NCBI GenBank assembly: GCA_026214975.1
Contig: JAOBSW010000312.1
Coordinates: 113,056 to 177,055 of the forward strand
Length of the DNA: 64,000 nucleotides
From: Gentiana macrophylla
Lineage: Eukaryota; Streptophyta; Magnoliopsida; Gentianales; Gentianaceae
Direction of reading: 5' to 3'
In this document: piece by piece, positions 60,934 through 64,000 of the stretch
Position numbering within the stretch: the first letter of the stretch is position 1
How the letters are laid out: each line of letters begins with the position of its first letter
Notes under the pieces: generated by a model
Seen by the model: the letters and a program-made list of their open reading frames with translations, nothing else
Told to the model about the DNA's origin: nothing
Databases searched by the model: none
Position numbers and translations under genes: made by a program

Positions 60934-62339
60934 TTTTGGTCCCAGAGAAGGGTGAAACTATAGTCAGAGGGGAGGGGGGGTGAATGACTATAGTGGAGTT
61001 TCAAAAACTTTTCTTGTGTTTAAAAGCTTTTGGGTAGCGGATAAGTCCCTTCTTACTATATTGTTTTCAAATCTGTTTAGACAGTCACAGATGTAAATTT
61101 TGATGTATGCCGATTAAATGAATGTCAGTAAAGTAAATTGCGTAAATTAAATTGACACAAGGCTTATAGTGGTTCAGTGGTGGTGTAATCCCTTCCACTC
61201 ATCTCGTGATGATTGGAGGAATTCACTATTGTTTTCACTGATACAATAGTATGATTGTCCTTGGCTTCCCAAGCTTCACAATCTACAAGACTATCACTCC
61301 TTGACCGCAAAACTTGGTGATTCGATCTTCCCCTTTATCGCTCCTTAAGATCAAGATCCTTCAACAAACTATCACAAATTCAACTCCTTCTCAGATTGCC
61401 TCTGATTCAGTTGCTTCAGTTTGATGTGAATGTGATTCACACACTTGCTTGATCAATCTCAGTTCTGAGTATGACTTTGTAGTTCTGATATTTGAGTTGA
61501 TCACTAGATGTATCCTTGTAAGTTCAGAGAGAGAGCTTTTCAAATTGACAGAGTTTCTGCTTGATGTTTTTTTTTCTTTTTCAATCGTTGTTTGTTTTTC
61601 TGTCAATGCCTTCTATTTATAGCCTTGAGTAACTTTGGTTTTGAAATTCCGTCCGTTGGCTATATTAATGAGGGAATAATCCTTGATTTTATTCTTGATT
61701 CCCCTTAATTGTATTCTCCTTGATTTCAAAGGATCGGATTCTTTCTTCAAACGTATAGCGTAAAAATCTGTTCTTGATTGATCCTCAATTTATTGTGCAT
61801 TTAATGCATGATCTTCTGTATCTTCAACATATATCAAATCGATCCGTAAGTGTTACTTACTGCTTTTAGAACGGTCGAGTGAGCCTTCTGACTTAGCCGT
61901 TAGTTCTTTCTTCTTTGTTTTGTTTTCACTTTGCCGAAGGTCACTCTACTCACCGATTCCTTCTTTGTTCTAGTATTAGAGAGTCTTTGTACTTCACTGA
62001 TCCTTGATTTGGGTGAGACCAAAGTAAACCATATTTGAACATTGAGTTTCATCACTTAAAAACATAACTTAGACTTATCCAAGGTCATCATAGACTTCCT
62101 TGGTTATAAGTCACCCATAATGTCTTCATTACTTCTCTGCTGGTGCTTTGCTGGCTTCACTTTGCCGAATATCTGTTTTTTCTTTCCTGTCCTACCAACT
62201 AGTACAATACTTGTCTGACTCAACTTATACAACATGTCAGCCTCTAAGTAAAGACTTATACAGAGAGTTCTAACTTATTTCAGGCTTGCTATAACAGCTA
62301 GTATGGCCATCATCAAAACATAATAAAATGTTCCTAACA
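60934..62339 (-). repeat. 5' LTR of the Sirevirus-like element
   Basis: About 1406 bp, ends GGGACCAAAA next to the primer site instead of GGGACCAACA, and starts TGTTAGGAACATTTT at 62339. The TATA box CTATAAAT is near 61622-61613. Aligned with the 3' LTR it shows many short indels. Confidence 0.9.
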
Positions 62340-62522
62340 GCTTTCAACCTCCTTTCAACCATAAGAGCACCATTTAACATGTCCGGTAAAGTTTGGTAAT
62401 TTTGTAACTCAACTTGACCCGCAATATCATCCCGTAAACCATAAAGAAAACGATGCATTGTAACATCCTCGGGTTCAATAATGTTTGCCCGAATCATCGC
62501 TAGTTGTATCTCATAAAGAAAC
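62340..62522 (-). pseudogene. Gypsy gag middle fragment
   Basis: This is the continuation of the gypsy gag interrupted at 51315. It carries MIRANIIEPEDVTMHRF, LRDDIAGQVEL and MLNGALMVERRL, closely matching 44711-45691. It is cut at 62522 by the next LTR. Confidence 0.88.
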
Positions 62523-64000
62523 TGTTAGATGTAATATCGTCGGATCAATCATAGATTGACCCGATTACACAGCGGAATGCATCAGATCTAGATCTAAACG
62601 AAACAAAGAACATAAATTAAAGATCTAACTATAAGGGGATTTAGGAGCCAACCTTTTTATGGTGCTTAACTCCAAGAACAATAAGTCTCCTAGAACACGT
62701 GTATTGAGAAGCCACAGCCTTCCAACGTGTATCTCCTAGCAACACCAGGTGGATAGTGTTTCCCGCGCACGGACCTCCTTGATATGCTACCTAGAAAACC
62801 CGAAGTTTTTTAAACTCGAACCCAAAGAACTATTGCCGAAAATCCAAGCTATATTCTTCCAATAATGGCGTGTTTTTGTGATTGTGTAAAAGGCTTGGGA
62901 GAACTCTCTTTAAATAGAGAGTAATCCTTGTCCTCCAAGGATTTATTTAATTAATACAAAATCAATTGAAATAATCCTTTTCCTAAAAAGATATATCTAG
63001 AATATTACAAAATAATAAGGATATATAAAAGATATTCTTTTCCTTAAATTATATAACATATATATAATTTAATCACATGTCTTATTATTTATTGAGAAAA
63101 CAAATTTCCCAATAATAAATATCATAATATGCTTCAAACCCTAATTAATTGGGTCATGCGTATTTTCCATTTATTTGGGCCGAGTCCATGAAAAATGTAT
63201 TTTCATGTATTTAATTATCTAGTCCAACTAAACAATTAATCCACATATCAATTAAATAGCCCAATCCACTATTTAATTATAATTGAGGTACAACGACGAG
63301 AAACCGTATATGCTATATTAGGAGCCACGCGGGGACCATGGACCTATATTCGTGAGCTACAATAAATCGAACAAAATTATTAATCGCATGTAATAATTAT
63401 ATCCAACCTATTAATTTCGGGATTACACCACCATAAACCCGAAACTGAACTCTATAGAATATAGATAACTTACACTCAATTTATGAGTTGAAAGCGTCCA
63501 CTGATATAATCATTACATACGGATAAATCCTCCATTGACTGTTCACTTCGATTCGGGATATTTCTGTAAACCCTTCTCGAAACATATTATCCTTATTTAC
63601 CATTAACCCCCTAGTGATCAATTAGTTCATAACCAATATGATATGAACTCGGCCTATCGATCGTTTCTAGGGTTAACAAATAAGAGGAATCGGTCTCGCT
63701 ACTTCCCGAGGAAGGAATGGATTCCATATCCGTGATAACACGGACTACTCACTCATCCCGGAATAGAGCCAACGAGAAGCGTTGGACCACATCTTCGCTA
63801 AGTGATCCTCACTAACACATCAAACACTACCTTAGTCAAGCAGCTTGTCCGTGATCACCTCAGATTGAGATTAATCCACATATGATCATCTTGTGATTCG
63901 ATAAGACTTCTCGATTATTTAAATTATATCGAGAACTCAAATCAAATCGGTCCATTTCTATATGATTATCATCATATATAAATGCCCTATTCCACCACAA
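62523..64000 (-). mobile_element. Copia-type LTR, partial, related to the non-coding element's LTR
   Basis: Plus strand starts TGTTAGATGTAATATC at 62523, preceded by GAAAC (62518-62522), a candidate target duplication. Read on the minus strand, blocks match the LTR at 16569-18257: the AGATCTAAACGA end near 62585-62601, GGGGACCATGGACCTATA near 63333 (against 17541-17560), the CGGGTTTATGGTGGTGTAATCCCG block near 63419-63442 (against 17452-17476), and the block near 63500-63535 (against about 17345-17405). It is at least 1478 bp and runs off the window. It is a relative of the same LTR family, not a copy. Confidence 0.8.

Larger units (their letters stand above)
51316..62339 (-). mobile_element. 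Sirevirus-like Ty1-copia retrotransposon, complete, 11 kb
   Basis: Structure on the minus strand: 5' LTR 62339-60934, primer site 60933-60920, gag from 60795, pol, an additional ORF region 54945-52938, polypurine tract 52750-52736, 3' LTR 52735-51316, and target duplication GCTTT. The domain order integrase, RT, RNase H marks Ty1-copia. Large size, a long gag with a coiled coil, and an extra gene between pol and the 3' LTR point to the SIRE/Maximus group. Gag-pol is split into short frames. Some of the breaks sit at places that look like CTG or CAG misread as CG. Confidence 0.9.
47199..62522 (-). mobile_element. Decayed Ty3-gypsy element (gag-pol), interrupted by a copia element
   Basis: Reading on the minus strand: gag (62522-62340, then 51315 onward), zinc knuckle and protease, RT, RNase H, integrase, and a C-terminal tail that overlaps the 3' LTR. 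The copia element at 51316-62339 is nested in gag. A second copia-type LTR (62523 onward) cuts gag again, so the 5' LTR and gag start are off the window. There are stops and frameshifts in RNase H and integrase, and several catalytic residues are changed. The integrase ends in a GPY/F-like module (GPFQVHERINNNAYKLDIP) and a basic tail, and I see no chromodomain. The pol-LTR overlap is the architecture I know from CRM-type elements. Confidence 0.85.

Noticed and set aside
1..64000. tRNA, rRNA or organelle insertions
   Set aside because: Nothing seen apart from tRNA-complementary primer sites of the retroelements.

Overview
The window is plant nuclear DNA, almost certainly from a eudicot. The evidence is a CACTA (En/Spm) DNA transposon with a spliced TNP1/Ptta-type transposase gene, Ty3-gypsy and Ty1-copia LTR retrotransposons with plant-type primer sites, and a very long AT-rich satellite. 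I see no host single-copy gene, tRNA, rRNA or CRISPR array. The species cannot be fixed from the sequence.

Layout. (1) 1-4812: the 5' part of a CACTA transposon on the minus strand, ending in a CACTACAAGAAAAA terminus at 4812. Its interrupted transposase gene runs off the left edge. (2) 4813-44710: a tandem array of a roughly 49-bp monomer, about 30 kb of satellite once insertions are removed. It shows higher-order structure: modules of about 440-490 bp, a tandem duplication with a 4.6-kb period, and a tandem duplication with a 3.8-kb period. (3) Inside the array, a 718-bp solo LTR of a Ty3-gypsy element (11884-12601) carries the 3' end of a pol ORF. The same LTR recurs in the duplicated segment (16489-16568 plus 25490-26127), where it is split by an 8.9-kb copia-type element (16569-25484). 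That element has two 1.7-kb LTRs, a perfect CATTA target duplication and a 5.55-kb interior with no recognisable gag or pol. (4) 44711-62522: a decayed Ty3-gypsy locus on the minus strand. Two partial elements share one LTR (46559-47409). The right-hand one has gag, protease, RT, RNase H and integrase remnants, and its pol ORF runs into the 3' LTR. (5) 51316-62339: an 11-kb copia element on the minus strand, Sirevirus-like, inserted in the gypsy gag with a GCTTT target duplication. It has an additional acidic coiled-coil ORF between pol and the 3' LTR. (6) 62523-64000: the start of a copia-type LTR, minus strand, related to the LTRs of the non-coding element in the satellite.

Reading the layers. 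The gypsy solo LTR and the decayed gypsy element have the same architecture, with the pol 3' end inside the LTR. I know this from CRM-type centromeric retrotransposons. Together with the long satellite and nested TEs it makes a centromeric or pericentromeric origin a reasonable hypothesis, but the sequence alone does not prove it.

A warning about the sequence. In both copia LTR pairs, many differences between the two LTRs are CTG or CAG in one copy against CG in the other. That is not the signature of cytosine deamination. It fits systematic base-calling errors at methylated CHG sites in long reads. Some frameshifts in the copia genes may therefore be artefacts, and LTR divergence should not be used for dating until this is checked.
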